Positions 36,596-45,931 of a DNA stretch of 64,000 nucleotides are shown here, in pieces. The DNA lies in NCBI RefSeq assembly GCF_028356935.1, contig NZ_CP102798.1:558001-622000 (forward strand), in the 5' to 3' direction. Below the pieces are notes generated by a model. The model made no database searches. It had not been told where the DNA came from and saw nothing but the letters and a program-made list of their open reading frames with translations. Origin of the DNA: Lysinibacillus sp. OF-1 (GTDB lineage: Bacteria > Bacillota > Bacilli > Bacillales_A > Planococcaceae). The position numbers and the translations under genes are program-made. The number at the start of each line of letters is the position of its first letter. Position 1 is the stretch's first letter.

Positions 36596-37648
36596 ATGAC
36601 TACGTCGACAGGAGTAGGAGAGCTCAACGATTTAGAGGAGCTACAGAAACGATCTCATCCGATCCGTGGAGTAGTGGCTTTAATCGTAGGAGTAATTGGA
36701 TTAATATTTGCCATTGGCTTATCGATTTCTTTTGGAGCAGCAGATATTTCATTGGGTACTGTTTGGACAGCAGTTACCCATTTTTCACCAGAATTAACAA
36801 CACATCAAATTATCCATGATATTCGCTTACCTCGAGTACTTGGAGCAGCATTAGTAGGTGCAAGCTTTGCAGTAGCGGGTGCTATTATGCAGGGGATGAC
36901 ACGTAACCCATTAGCAGACTCGGGGCTACTTGGTCTGAACTCTGGAGCGGCCTTTATGTTAGCATTGTGCTTTGCCTTCTTCCCTGGTCTGCCTTACATG
37001 TATTTAATTTTATGGTCCTTTGTAGGCGCAGGTCTTGGCGTAGCCATTGTTTATGGTATTGGCTCACTGTCAAAAGGTGGCTTAACACCGATGCGGCTAG
37101 TTCTAGCAGGTGCAGCTGTTAGTGCATTGCTTGGAGCGTTAGGAGAAGGGATTGCACTTTATTATCGTATTGGACAAGACCTAGCATTTTGGTATGCTGG
37201 CGGTGTTTCAGGTACAAAATGGAGTCATCTACAAATATTATCCCCATGGATCTTTATTGCGATGATAGGAGCGCTTATCCTATCACGTTCAATCACTGTA
37301 CTGAGCTTAGGTGAGGAAATTGCAGTTGGACTTGGGCAACGGACAGCAGTTGTAAAAGTATGGGGAATGATCATTGTTTTAGTTTTAGCAGGTGCAGCCG
37401 TGTCTGTTGTCGGTGCGGTTGGTTTTGTAGGGTTAATTATCCCTCATTTAACGAGATACATAGTTGGACATGATTATCGCTGGATTATCTCTTGTTCTAT
37501 AGTATATGGGGCATTGCTTGTTGTGTTAGCTGATTTAGTAGCACGTATTATCAATCCACCTTATGAAACACCGATTGGCGCACTAATTGCCTTTATCGGT
37601 GTACCATTCTTCCTTTATTTAGCACGTAAAGGAGGGAAAGAACTATGA
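36596..37648 (+). CDS. Iron-siderophore ABC transporter permease 1 (FecCD family)
   Basis: This 350-residue polytopic permease has family motifs DIRLPRVLGAALVGASFAVAG near residue 81, MTRNPLADSGLLGLNSGA near 101 and GAVGFVGLIIPHLTRYIVG near 270. The segment LSKGGLTPMRLVLAG is typical of the YfiZ/FeuB-type half of heterodimeric siderophore importers. GAGGAGGAAG precedes ATG 36596. The ATG of the second permease overlaps its stop codon, so the pair is made in equal amounts. Specificity for a given siderophore cannot be read here. Confidence 0.92.
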   Translation: MTTSTGVGELNDLEELQKRSHPIRGVVALIVGVIGLIFAIGLSISFGAADISLGTVWTAVTHFSPELTTHQIIHDIRLPRVLGAALVGASFAVAGAIMQGMTRNPLADSGLLGLNSGAAFMLALCFAFFPGLPYMYLILWSFVGAGLGVAIVYGIGSLSKGGLTPMRLVLAGAAVSALLGALGEGIALYYRIGQDLAFWYAGGVSGTKWSHLQILSPWIFIAMIGALILSRSITVLSLGEEIAVGLGQRTAVVKVWGMIIVLVLAGAAVSVVGAVGFVGLIIPHLTRYIVGHDYRWIISCSIVYGALLVVLADLVARIINPPYETPIGALIAFIGVPFFLYLARKGGKEL

Positions 37649-38679
37649 GTAACAGCTATTTAACACCGAGTCAGCTTAAGGCGAAAAGAAAAAATTTCTC
37701 CATCCTTGTTACACTCATTGTGTTAATCATTATTACCTTTATTATTAGTATGAATACTGGCGTTATTAAACTGACGCCAATGGAAGTTCTGCGCACACTT
37801 TTTGGTCAAGGTGATGCACAACAGCAACTTATATTATTTGAGTTCAGACTTCCTAGAATTGTGATTGCTGTGTTAGTAGGTATGGGCTTAGCGGTTTCAG
37901 GCGCTATTTTACAGGGCATTTCCAAAAATGCTTTAGCGGATCCAGGAATCTTAGGGATTAATGCTGGGGCAGGACTTGCTGTCATGCTCTATGTATCATT
38001 TTTCCCAACTACGAAAGCAGCACCTGTTTATTTACTGCCAGTACTGGCTTTTGTAGGGGCAGGTTTGACAGCTGTTCTGATTTATTCACTTTCTTATAGA
38101 CGACATGAAGGTATTACACCAATGCGTTTAATTTTAACAGGGGTAGCTGTAGCAGCAGGGATTAGCTCGGCTATGATTGTGCTAACACTACGCCTATCAC
38201 CAGAAAATTATCAATTTGTAGCGACATGGCTAGCAGGTAGCATTTGGGGCTCGAATTGGCGATTTGTGCTGTCGCTGTTACCATGGTTAATTATCTTATT
38301 GCCTTTTGTTTATGCAAAATCACGGGTATTAAACGTACTAAATCTAGGCGAATTAACAGCTGTAGGGCTAGGTGCCTCTATTGAAAAAGAGCGCCGTTGG
38401 TTATTGGCTGCTGCTGTTGGTTTAGCTGGAGCTAGTGTTTCTGTAAGTGGAGGCATTGGTTTCGTGGGTCTTGTTGCACCACATTTAGCTCGACAACTTG
38501 TTGGCGCTAAACATCAGTTTTTACTGCCAACTGCAGCTCTGTTAGGAGGATTTTTAGTGTTGATGGCAGATACAATCGGTCGTTCTATATTAGAGCCTTC
38601 AGAAATTCCAGCGGGGATTGTGGTTGCTGTTTTAGGAGCACCTTATTTCTTATATTTATTGGCGCGATTGAAAGAGTAA
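37645..38679 (+). CDS. Iron-siderophore ABC transporter permease 2 (FecCD family)
   Basis: This 344-residue partner permease has FRLPRIVIAVLVGMGLAVSG near residue 71, ISKNALADPGILGINAGA near 92 and GGIGFVGLVAPHLARQLVG near 268, plus about ten hydrophobic segments. It overlaps the upstream permease by 4 bases (ATGA). With permease 1, the ATPase and the lipoprotein domain of the fused regulator gene it makes a complete ferric-siderophore importer. It resembles YfhA/FeuC-type subunits. Confidence 0.92.
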   Translation: MSNSYLTPSQLKAKRKNFSILVTLIVLIIITFIISMNTGVIKLTPMEVLRTLFGQGDAQQQLILFEFRLPRIVIAVLVGMGLAVSGAILQGISKNALADPGILGINAGAGLAVMLYVSFFPTTKAAPVYLLPVLAFVGAGLTAVLIYSLSYRRHEGITPMRLILTGVAVAAGISSAMIVLTLRLSPENYQFVATWLAGSIWGSNWRFVLSLLPWLIILLPFVYAKSRVLNVLNLGELTAVGLGASIEKERRWLLAAAVGLAGASVSVSGGIGFVGLVAPHLARQLVGAKHQFLLPTAALLGGFLVLMADTIGRSILEPSEIPAGIVVAVLGAPYFLYLLARLKE

Positions 38680-38801
38680 CTATAGTTTGTGGATGGTGTG
38701 TGAATAGTATGATCCTCGTCGGAAAGAATAGACAGGCAGTAGCTTAACACAACCTCAAAACTGTATGATCGAATCGAGACAGAAGGGGATGGAGAACGGA
38801 A

Positions 38802-39851
38802 ATGTCAGAAGAACTATATGATGTAACGATTGTTGGTGGTGGTCCAGCTGGGCTTTATACTGCCTTTTATAGTGGGATGCGAGATTTAAAAACGAAAATT
38901 ATTGAATACAGCTCACAGCTTGGCGGTCGTATGTTAATTTATCCTGAAAAAATGATTTGGGATGTCGGCGGAGTAACACCTATTTTAGGGGGACAGCTGA
39001 TTAAACAACTTGTTGAGCAAGCTAAAACATTCGATCCTACAATTGTTTTAAATCAAAAGGTGGAAAAATTAGAAAAGCAACAGGATGGAACATTTATGTT
39101 GACATCTTCTACAGGTGAGAAGCATTTTTCGAAAACAGTTATTTTAGCAGTGGGGTATGGTGTTCTTTCTATGCAAAAGCTTGAAATAGAAGGAGCAGAC
39201 CGATTTGAAGTAACAAATTTACATTATACAGTACAGGAACTAGAGATTTTCCGACACAAGCATGTGTTAATTTCAGGTGGTGGTAATTCTGCAGTTGATT
39301 GGGCAAATGAGCTAGAGCCAATTGCTGCAAGTGTTACAGTCGTTCATCGCCGAGATGATTTTGGCGGCCATGAAAAAAATGTCTTGCGCATGAAAGAATC
39401 CTCAGTTCGTGTAAAAACGCCATATGAGGTTGTTCAATTGCATGGTGACGGTGATTTAATTCAGTATGTGTCCATAGTCAATAAAGAGACAGGTGAAAGT
39501 GAACGAGTAGAGGTAGATGCTGTCATTGTCAACCATGGTTTGAAATGTGATTATGGTGCACTTGAAGAATGGGGATTAAACATCCAAGATGAAGTAGCGA
39601 TTGTCAATGAGAAGCGTGAAACGAACATTGAAGGTGTCTATGGAGCGGGTGATTTTATTGATCATCCTAGTAAAGTAAGATTAATAGCAGGTGCATTTAC
39701 GGATGGAATACTAGCATTAAATAGTGCCAAGCTATATTTGGAGCCAGATGCACCGAAAGTAGCCTATGTGTCATCACATAATATTCGCTTCAAAGAACGA
39801 AACGAGCAAATTGGGTTAGTAGACAATGATTATCGCGAAGTTCGTGGATAA
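38802..39851 (+). CDS. Ferredoxin/flavodoxin-NADP reductase type 2 (thioredoxin-reductase-like)
   Basis: This 349-residue FAD/NAD(P) oxidoreductase has an N-terminal FAD motif [18 protein letters not shown] at residues 8-25, a second nucleotide-binding motif [15 protein letters not shown] near 162, and the C-terminal FAD motif [12 protein letters not shown] near 275. The CxxC redox pair of thioredoxin reductase is absent, which fits the YumC/YcgT class of ferredoxin-NADP reductase. Placed last in a Fur-controlled siderophore operon, it could supply electrons for reductive release of iron in the cytoplasm. There is a 122-base gap before it with no clear promoter or Fur box. Confidence 0.88.
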   Translation: MSEELYDVTIVGGGPAGLYTAFYSGMRDLKTKIIEYSSQLGGRMLIYPEKMIWDVGGVTPILGGQLIKQLVEQAKTFDPTIVLNQKVEKLEKQQDGTFMLTSSTGEKHFSKTVILAVGYGVLSMQKLEIEGADRFEVTNLHYTVQELEIFRHKHVLISGGGNSAVDWANELEPIAASVTVVHRRDDFGGHEKNVLRMKESSVRVKTPYEVVQLHGDGDLIQYVSIVNKETGESERVEVDAVIVNHGLKCDYGALEEWGLNIQDEVAIVNEKRETNIEGVYGAGDFIDHPSKVRLIAGAFTDGILALNSAKLYLEPDAPKVAYVSSHNIRFKERNEQIGLVDNDYREVRG

Positions 39852-39885
39852 GAAAGATGAAAGGTTCGTTTTTAATATTTTTTAC

Positions 39886-39915
39886 TTGAAAATAATAAAA
39901 TGACTATGCTATACT
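39886..39915 (+). promoter_or_regulatory. rpmE promoter
   Basis: TTGAAA (39886-39891), 18 bases, TATACT (39910-39915). The predicted transcript start near 39922 leaves a ~130-base leader before rpmE. Confidence 0.72.
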
Positions 39916-39921
39916 TCAAAA

Positions 39922-40050
39922 GTATGCAACGTGTACATATGTAGCTGACCCTTTCGACGCAAATTTTGTAGTCGACATATTCGGGCTATGTAAGGTACAG
40001 TTCGATAATACTCTGTTCCAGATGGTTCAGGGCGAGAGGAGAAAACGAAT
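39922..40050 (+). ncRNA. Candidate ribosomal-protein L31 leader RNA
   Basis: Nested pairings are visible: TGTAC (39935-39939) with GTACA, CCC with GGG, and CGAC (39959-39962) with GTCG (39975-39978) capping GCAAATTTTGTA. Structured L31 leaders are known in Firmicutes and bind L31 for feedback control. I cannot confirm the family by eye. Confidence 0.4.
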
Positions 40051-40254
40051 ATGAAACAAGGAATTCATCCAGACTACAAAGAAGCAACAGTAACTTGCTC
40101 TTGTGGGAACACTTTCAAAACTGGTTCAGTAAAAGAAAACATCGTTGTCGAGTTCTGCAACGAATGTCACCCATTCTACACTGGCCGTCAAAAATTCGCG
40201 TCTGCTGATGGTCGCGTGGATCGTTTCAACAAAAAATACGGTCTTAAAAACTAA
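40051..40254 (+). CDS. rpmE: 50S ribosomal protein L31, zinc-binding type
   Basis: This 67-residue protein of the large ribosomal subunit binds zinc through Cys16, Cys18, Cys36 and Cys39 (CSC and CNEC), so it is the zinc-requiring (C+) form. The opening [16 protein letters not shown] and ending FNKKYGLKN are typical. GAGAGGAG precedes the ATG. This is the intact copy; a decayed one lies at 31741-31880. In B. subtilis rpmE directly follows rho, whereas here an accessory islet intervenes. Confidence 0.97.
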   Translation: MKQGIHPDYKEATVTCSCGNTFKTGSVKENIVVEFCNECHPFYTGRQKFASADGRVDRFNKKYGLKN

Positions 40255-40263
40255 TGTTAGTTT

Positions 40264-40301
40264 AATACCTGCCAAGCATGCGCTTGGCAGGTATTTTTTT
40301 C
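40264..40301 (+). terminator. rpmE terminator
   Basis: AATACCTGCCAAGC (40264-40277) pairs with GCTTGGCAGGTATT (40282-40295), loop ATGC, then TTTTT. It is nearly the same as the hairpin at 31890-31925. Confidence 0.93.
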
Positions 40302-40370
40302 AGTAAATAATACACGTTGATGCAATACCTTTCAAAATCCACATTGACATAAAGAAAGGGAGAAGACAGA

Positions 40371-40943
40371 ATGGCACAGCTATATTTTAAACATGGTGCA
40401 ATGAATAGTGGAAAATCAATAGAAATTCTAAAAGTTGCCCATAATTATGAAGAACAACAAAAGCCTGTGATGATGTTTACTTCAGGTTTAGATACACGTG
40501 ATGAGGTTGGCTTTGTTTCCAGTCGAGTAGGTTTACGCCAACAAGCCATCCCTGTTTATGAGGATACAAATATTTTTGAACTAGTGGAATCCAATACTGT
40601 CAAGCCATACTGTGTGCTTGTGGATGAAGTTCAATTTTTAAAAAAAGCACATGTTTTACAACTTGCTAACATTGTGGATAAATTGGACATCCCCGTGATG
40701 GGCTTTGGCTTAAAAAATGATTTTCAAAATGAGCTATTTGAAGGTAGCCAATACATGCTTACATATGCAGATAAAATTGAGGAAATGAAAACAATTTGCT
40801 GGTTCTGTCATAAAAAAGCAACAATGAATTTACGAGTAGATGAAAGTGGAAAGCCAGTCTACACAGGTGATCAAATTCAAATTGGTGGTAATGACTCGTA
40901 TTATCCGGTTTGTCGAAAATGTCACGCACAGCCACCACTTTAA
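40371..40943 (+). CDS. tdk: Thymidine kinase
   Basis: This 190-residue type II thymidine kinase phosphorylates thymidine to dTMP in nucleoside salvage. The P-loop is HGAMNSGKS at residues 8-16, the Walker B-like element is VLVDEVQFL near 86, and the lid-associated zinc site uses CWFC near 144 and CRKC near 182. Length and ends are normal. GGGAGAAG precedes ATG 40371. Its place between rpmE and prfA agrees with B. subtilis. Confidence 0.96.
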   Translation: MAQLYFKHGAMNSGKSIEILKVAHNYEEQQKPVMMFTSGLDTRDEVGFVSSRVGLRQQAIPVYEDTNIFELVESNTVKPYCVLVDEVQFLKKAHVLQLANIVDKLDIPVMGFGLKNDFQNELFEGSQYMLTYADKIEEMKTICWFCHKKATMNLRVDESGKPVYTGDQIQIGGNDSYYPVCRKCHAQPPL

Positions 40944-41095
40944 AGCCAATAGACAGGTGGATACGCTAAGAAAAAGTAGCATACATGCGAAATTTTTCTT
41001 ATACTAAGTAGTGGAAATAAACATTGTAATTACTGAATAAAAGCTTCTTTGTCAAAAAGGAGCATACCTTAAAAAACTAAATAGAGGTGAAATCC

Positions 41096-42172
41096 ATGTT
41101 TGATCGATTACAAGCAGTGGAGGATCGTTATGAAAGGCTAACAGAGCTTTTGAGCGATCCGGATATTGTGAATGATAGTAAGAAATTACGTGAATATTCT
41201 AAGGAACAATCAGATATCCAAGAAACAGTGGATACTTATCGTGAATATAAAAGTGTTAAAGAGCAGATAGTAGATACTCGTGAAATGTTAGATAGTGAAA
41301 AAGATCCTGATATGCATGAGATGGTAAAGGAAGAATTTAACCTATTAAAAGCACAGCAGGAAGAGCTAGAAGAACGTCTACGCATTTTATTAATTCCTAA
41401 AGATCCTAATGATAATAAAAACGTTATCATGGAAATTCGTGGAGCAGCTGGTGGTGACGAGGCCAATATTTTTGCGGGTGATTTATTCCGTATGTACTCT
41501 CGCTATGCGGAAACACAAGGCTGGAAAATTGATATTATGGAAGCTACACCAAACCCAATGGGCGGCTATAAAGAAGTAATCTTTATGATTAACGGACAAG
41601 GAGCCTATTCAAAATTCAAATTCGAAAATGGTGCACACCGCGTACAACGTGTCCCTGCTACCGAATCTCAAGGTCGTATTCATACATCGACGGCAACAGT
41701 TGCGTGTTTACCTGAAGTGGAGGAAGTAGATGTTGAAATCCATGAAAAGGATATTCGTGTAGATACATTTGCCTCTTCAGGTGCTGGTGGTCAATCTGTA
41801 AATACAACGATGTCTGCTGTTCGTATGACCCATTTACCAACAGGTGTTGTGGTTTCGATGCAGGATGAACGCTCACAAATTAAAAATCGTGAAAAAGCCA
41901 TGAAAATTCTACGTGCTCGTGTTGCTGATATGTATATGCAAGAAGCACAAAAAGAAATTGATGCTACACGTAAATCTGCTGTAGGCTCAGGCGATCGCTC
42001 CGAGCGAATTCGCACATACAATTATCCACAAAACCGTGTAACAGATCACCGTATAGGTTTAACGATTCAAAAGCTAGATCAAATCGTCGAAGGAAGACTA
42101 GGCGAGATTATCGATGCCCTTATTTTAGAAGAACAAGCATCGAAGTTAGAGCGATTAAATGATGACTTATAA
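41096..42172 (+). CDS. prfA: Peptide chain release factor 1
   Basis: This 358-residue class I release factor recognises UAA and UAG. The tripeptide stop-codon motif PAT lies in [14 protein letters not shown] near residue 184, and the GGQ motif, methylated by PrmC, is in [12 protein letters not shown] near 225-236. ATG 41096 follows AGAGGTG with good spacing; GTG 41087 is part of that Shine-Dalgarno. The 3' end overlaps prmC by 14 bases, tying substrate and methylase together. Confidence 0.97.
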   Translation: MFDRLQAVEDRYERLTELLSDPDIVNDSKKLREYSKEQSDIQETVDTYREYKSVKEQIVDTREMLDSEKDPDMHEMVKEEFNLLKAQQEELEERLRILLIPKDPNDNKNVIMEIRGAAGGDEANIFAGDLFRMYSRYAETQGWKIDIMEATPNPMGGYKEVIFMINGQGAYSKFKFENGAHRVQRVPATESQGRIHTSTATVACLPEVEEVDVEIHEKDIRVDTFASSGAGGQSVNTTMSAVRMTHLPTGVVVSMQDERSQIKNREKAMKILRARVADMYMQEAQKEIDATRKSAVGSGDRSERIRTYNYPQNRVTDHRIGLTIQKLDQIVEGRLGEIIDALILEEQASKLERLNDDL

Positions 42173-43019
42173 AAATGTGATGGAGGCCCTAGAGTGGGCT
42201 TCTTCTTTTTTAGTGGATAATGGTCGTGAGCAAACAGCAGCACGTATCGTCATGCAACATGTACTTGGTACAAGTTATTCAGAAGTTATGTTGCACTTAC
42301 AGGATGAATTAACAGCAGCACAGCAAGTGAAATTTAAAGCGCTCATAGAAGAACATGTCAATGGCCGCCCTGTACAATATTGTGTTGGAAGTGAAGAATT
42401 TTATGGCCGCTCCTTCCTAGTCGATGAATCTGTCTTAATTCCTCGGCCAGAAACAGAGGAGCTAGTACTTGGTACAATCAATCGCCTGCCTAAACTTTTT
42501 TCACAACAAACCCTGAAGTTGGCTGATATCGGTACAGGCAGTGGAGCTATTGCTATTTCGATGAAACTGGAATGTTCAGCGCTAACTGTTATAGCCACTG
42601 ATTTATCACAGGATGCACTAGCGACGGCGCAAAAAAATGCTCAACGATTAGAGGCTGATATTGATTTTAGGTTGGGCGATTTAACAGCGCCACTTGCAGG
42701 AGAAAAATTGGATGTTGTCTTATCAAACCCACCGTATATTGCCTTTGATGAGGCACAGGAAATGTCGAATGTTGTACTAGAGCATGAGCCACATAGTGCA
42801 CTATTTGCTGAGGAAGATGGTCTGATTTTGTATAGAAAATTAGCTGAGCAACTACCAGCCTACATGAATAAACCAGCATTGATTGGGTTAGAAATCGGTT
42901 ATACACAAGGTGAGCAAGTAGCCAAATTCTTTCAAGATAGTTTTCCACATGCGACAGTTTCAATAGAAAAAGATATTAACGGTAAGCCTCGAATGATTTT
43001 TTGTGAGATTCATGTATAA
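42159..43019 (+). CDS. prmC: Release factor glutamine methyltransferase PrmC
   Basis: This 286-residue SAM-dependent enzyme N5-methylates the Gln of the GGQ motif of release factors. The N-terminal helical domain is followed by the Rossmann methyltransferase: SAM motif [15 protein letters not shown] near residue 121, and the catalytic NPPY in [12 protein letters not shown] near 188. It starts at ATGATG within the end of prfA (ATG 42162 is an alternative). The gene order prfA-prmC-spoIIR is conserved. Confidence 0.96.
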   Translation: MMTYKNVMEALEWASSFLVDNGREQTAARIVMQHVLGTSYSEVMLHLQDELTAAQQVKFKALIEEHVNGRPVQYCVGSEEFYGRSFLVDESVLIPRPETEELVLGTINRLPKLFSQQTLKLADIGTGSGAIAISMKLECSALTVIATDLSQDALATAQKNAQRLEADIDFRLGDLTAPLAGEKLDVVLSNPPYIAFDEAQEMSNVVLEHEPHSALFAEEDGLILYRKLAEQLPAYMNKPALIGLEIGYTQGEQVAKFFQDSFPHATVSIEKDINGKPRMIFCEIHV

Positions 43020-43063
43020 AGTTTCTTAATCTTGCCAACAATGTTGAGCAAGGAGGGATTTAT

Positions 43064-43654
43064 ATGTTAAATGAATACAAGATTATTAGATTACCTAAAC
43101 AAAATATCTTTCTAGCTTTTGCTAGACTAGTATTAATCGCGATTGCTTTACAATTATGTATTTTATATATTCCATCATTAGTAGGCTTTGCCAAGGAAGC
43201 TACCAATGATGAGCAAGAAAACGATTTTCGTATACGTGTTATTGCGAACAGTAATACGACACAAGATCAGCTAGAGAAAGAGCAGCTTGTCCAAGAATTA
43301 AAGCCATACTTTATGCAAGTAGCCACTGCTGGCAATGTAGGGAGTGAGCAAATTCTTTCGCTAAAACAACAAATTGAAACAGAATTGAGCGAAAATTATC
43401 CACAGATGGATACACAGATTGTCATTGGGGATAACTTATTTCCACCAAAAAGACAAGGTGCTATACTCTATCCACAAAATGTGTATCACTCGATTGTTGT
43501 GAAGATTGGTGATGCACGTGGGGATAACTGGTGGTGCAGTATCTTTCCATCTATTTGTGAGCCTGAAAAAGAAGAAGTAAAAGAAGAAGTAAAAGAAGAA
43601 AAAGAGCAAGTAACATTCTTTATATGGGAATGGATTAAAGGACTTTTTGAATGA
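43064..43654 (+). CDS. spoIIR: Stage II sporulation protein R
   Basis: This 196-residue signalling protein is made in the forespore and exported to the intermembrane space, where it triggers SpoIIGA-dependent activation of sigma-E in the mother cell. It has an N-terminal signal or anchor helix (about residues 17-40, ending FAKEA), the conserved FRIRVIANSNTTQDQ block near 57, and the family signature GDARGDNWWCSIFPSIC near 150-166. An added Lys/Glu-rich tract (EKEEVKEEVKEEKEQ) lies before the C-terminus. AAGGAGGG precedes the ATG. It shows the host sporulates. Confidence 0.95.
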   Translation: MLNEYKIIRLPKQNIFLAFARLVLIAIALQLCILYIPSLVGFAKEATNDEQENDFRIRVIANSNTTQDQLEKEQLVQELKPYFMQVATAGNVGSEQILSLKQQIETELSENYPQMDTQIVIGDNLFPPKRQGAILYPQNVYHSIVVKIGDARGDNWWCSIFPSICEPEKEEVKEEVKEEKEQVTFFIWEWIKGLFE

Positions 43655-43655
43655 A

Positions 43656-43718
43656 TTGTGCACAAATTCAGACAACTTATACACATTTTTTCGTAAGTTA
43701 TAAACATTATGTGGATAA
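43656..43718. promoter_or_regulatory. DnaA-box cluster upstream of tsaC
   Basis: One perfect box TTATCCACA lies on the minus strand (43710-43718), TTATACACA on the plus strand (43677-43685), TTATAAACA at 43698-43706 (7/9), and the palindrome TTGTGCACAA at 43656-43665 (7/9 on each strand). The plus-strand 9-mers start 21 bases apart. In B. subtilis the equivalent ywlC-ywlB intergenic region is a DnaA-box cluster. Confidence 0.7.
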
Positions 43719-43752
43719 TTCAGTAAAAACCAATAATTGAAGGTAGGTTTTA

Positions 43753-44790
43753 ATGATGGAAACCGTTTGCAAGGTTGTGGACAGTAATGTGAATAGTCAG
43801 ATTAATTATACACAAGCTGTGGATATCTTAAATGCGGGAGAGGTAGTAGCATTTCCGACAGAAACGGTTTATGGCTTAGGAGCAGTGGCCACAAATGATT
43901 TGGCAGTGAAAAAGATATTTGAAGCAAAAGGCCGACCTTCAGATAATCCTTTAATTGTCCATGTGGGGACAAAAGAGGAAGTAGCCATTTATATCGATCA
44001 AATTTCTGAAGTAGCCAAACAGTGCATGGATTTCTTTTGGCCCGGCCCCTTAACGCTTGTAATGCCAGCAAAGCCAAATGTTTTAGCACAAAGTGTCACA
44101 GCTGGGTTATCAACAGTGGGCATTCGAATGCCGAATCATCCAGTAGCACTTGCATTGCTACAGCAGCTTCAAAAACCGCTTGCTGCACCAAGTGCCAATC
44201 GTAGCGGTAAACCAAGCCCTACAGAGGCAGTCCATGTATTAGATGATTTGGGAGGATACATACCTTATATTTTGGATGGAGGTTCTACAGGCATTGGGCT
44301 TGAATCTACTGTGTTAGATGTGACACATGAACCTCCAGTAATTTTACGTCCAGGTGGCATTACAAAGGAAATGCTTGAGGCGAAGATAGGTCCCGTTATT
44401 CAACCAACCAATATAGAGCAGAAGCTAGAAACAACGCCTAAAGCACCAGGCATGAAATATACACATTATGCTCCAAATGCTCCTGTGTATTTAATAGATT
44501 GTCATTATGAGAAAGTCAGCGAGGCTGTTCAGCGAATGCAGCGAGAAGGACATGTAGTAGCATTGCTTGCACCAGTGAATTTTGAAGATATCAAAGCTGA
44601 TTTTTACTTCTCAATTGGTGAAGCTGGAAGTAAACAAGAAATGGGTGCGAACTTATACAATGCACTTAGAGCATGTGATAAAACCGCCGCTACCATTATA
44701 TTAGCAACAACAACCTCAACAGAAGGTGTAGGAGCAGCTATCATGAATAGACTTGAAAAGGCCTCTGGAGGCAAATGGTATTCATTATAA
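43753..44790 (+). CDS. tsaC: Threonylcarbamoyl-AMP synthase (Sua5/YwlC type)
   Basis: This 345-residue enzyme makes L-threonylcarbamoyladenylate for the universal t6A37 tRNA modification. The YrdC domain covers about residues 18-210 with VVAFPTETVYGLGAVA near 31, KGRPSDNPLIVHV near 60 and LAAPSANRSGKPSPTEA near 140. The C-terminal Sua5 domain follows the linker TTPKAPGMKYTHYAP near 232, which distinguishes it from short TsaC. ATG 43753 or 43756 may be used; AGGTAGG lies upstream. The promoter region carries the DnaA boxes, so it may respond to DnaA. Confidence 0.94.
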   Translation: MMETVCKVVDSNVNSQINYTQAVDILNAGEVVAFPTETVYGLGAVATNDLAVKKIFEAKGRPSDNPLIVHVGTKEEVAIYIDQISEVAKQCMDFFWPGPLTLVMPAKPNVLAQSVTAGLSTVGIRMPNHPVALALLQQLQKPLAAPSANRSGKPSPTEAVHVLDDLGGYIPYILDGGSTGIGLESTVLDVTHEPPVILRPGGITKEMLEAKIGPVIQPTNIEQKLETTPKAPGMKYTHYAPNAPVYLIDCHYEKVSEAVQRMQREGHVVALLAPVNFEDIKADFYFSIGEAGSKQEMGANLYNALRACDKTAATIILATTTSTEGVGAAIMNRLEKASGGKWYSL

Positions 44791-44815
44791 ATGAATATAG
44801 TTCAGGTACATTAGC

Positions 44816-44856
44816 GACAAAAGACATTGATATAAATCATGTCTTTTGTCCTTTTT
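44816..44856 (+). terminator. tsaC terminator
   Basis: GACAAAAGACAT (44816-44827) pairs perfectly with ATGTCTTTTGTC (44839-44850), then CTTTTTG. Confidence 0.92.
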
Positions 44857-44962
44857 GTTTATCATTACAAAATATAAAAGAAAAACTATTGTGGACAATT
44901 ATGATAATAATGTATTTTCGAGCATAAAATGATAAAATATTAGGGAGAGAAGGAGTGCGTTC

Positions 44963-45460
44963 TTGCAGGGAATTCTTGCAGGTATACTAACGTCTGTTGA
45001 TGTGATTGGTCTATATGTCTTACTGCCAAATGTTAGATATCGCTTATTTTTGTCATTATGGACAGCAGCATTGCATATGCTTTTCCCGTTGTTAGGCTTT
45101 GAGCTAGGAAGCTATTTAGTTCGATTTCTATTAGAATGGGGACAATGGATTTCAAGTATTTTATTATTTTGTATTGGTATGCATTTACTATTATTCTCTC
45201 ATCGAGATGAAAAAGTAACAATATCACCTGTAATTTTGGCTGTGACTGCAAGCCTAGATACCTTTTCAGTTAGTGTTTCTTTTGGTATGCTTAACTTAGA
45301 AAAAACTATTTTTATCATGAGTGCAGGCTTGAGCGCTCTAATTTGCGCTTATGGTTCATTAGTCATTGCCCGTAGAAGCCAAGTATTTTTTGGCAATAAA
45401 ATTCAAATAGCTGCTGGCGTTATATTTATTATCATGAGCATTCTAGCTATTCAACAATAA
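44963..45460 (+). CDS. mntP: Manganese efflux pump MntP family protein (YwlD-like)
   Basis: This 165-residue membrane protein has about five to six hydrophobic segments and the family motif in the second half, ASLDTFSVSVSFGM near residue 95-108 (compare the ALDAFSV motif with its essential Asp). The first repeat is more diverged (LTSVDVIGLYVL near 9). It holds the place of B. subtilis ywlD between ywlC and ywlE. The start is TTG 44963 with AAGGAG at 44950-44955. Substrate assignment follows the family; the divergence of the first half leaves some doubt. Confidence 0.75.
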   Translation: MQGILAGILTSVDVIGLYVLLPNVRYRLFLSLWTAALHMLFPLLGFELGSYLVRFLLEWGQWISSILLFCIGMHLLLFSHRDEKVTISPVILAVTASLDTFSVSVSFGMLNLEKTIFIMSAGLSALICAYGSLVIARRSQVFFGNKIQIAAGVIFIIMSILAIQQ

Positions 45461-45482
45461 ATGAAATTGGAGAGTGATAAGT

Positions 45483-45923
45483 GTGAAAATATTATTTGTT
45501 TGTACAGGCAATACTTGTCGCAGTCCGATGGCAGAAGTTATTTTAAAACATAAACAAATCAACAATGTAGAGGTGCGCTCAGCAGGTATTTATGCCATGC
45601 CAAATGCACAAATGTCAGCACATGCACAACTAGTGTTAAATGAAGCGCAAATGTCACATCAGCATTTTGCAACGCAATTATCAATGACAGAAATGGCATG
45701 GGCAGACTTAATTTTAACGATGACGACTGCTCACAAAGACGCCGTGATTTCAAATTATCCAGAAGCTGAACATAAAGTATTTACCTTGAAAGAATATACA
45801 AATGAGGGCAGTCTGGAAAATGTAGTAGATCCTTATGGTGGCAATAAAGCAATATATGAAGCAACATTTGCAGAATTAAAGGAATTAGTTGATCAATTAA
45901 TACAAAAACTTGAAAAGAATTGA
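45483..45923 (+). CDS. ywlE: Protein arginine phosphatase YwlE (LMW-PTP fold)
   Basis: This 146-residue low-molecular-weight phosphatase has the P-loop [14 protein letters not shown] with nucleophile Cys7 and Arg13, and the general-acid region VVDPYGG near 117. Residue 11 is Thr, the residue that in B. subtilis YwlE favours phosphoarginine over phosphotyrosine, so it should reverse McsB arginine phosphorylation rather than act on tyrosine. GTG 45483 is chosen because GGAGAG lies 9-10 bases upstream; GTG 45474 sits inside that signal. It overlaps nothing but is 8 bases from the next start. Confidence 0.92.
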   Translation: MKILFVCTGNTCRSPMAEVILKHKQINNVEVRSAGIYAMPNAQMSAHAQLVLNEAQMSHQHFATQLSMTEMAWADLILTMTTAHKDAVISNYPEAEHKVFTLKEYTNEGSLENVVDPYGGNKAIYEATFAELKELVDQLIQKLEKN

Positions 45924-45931
45924 GGGGCCCT

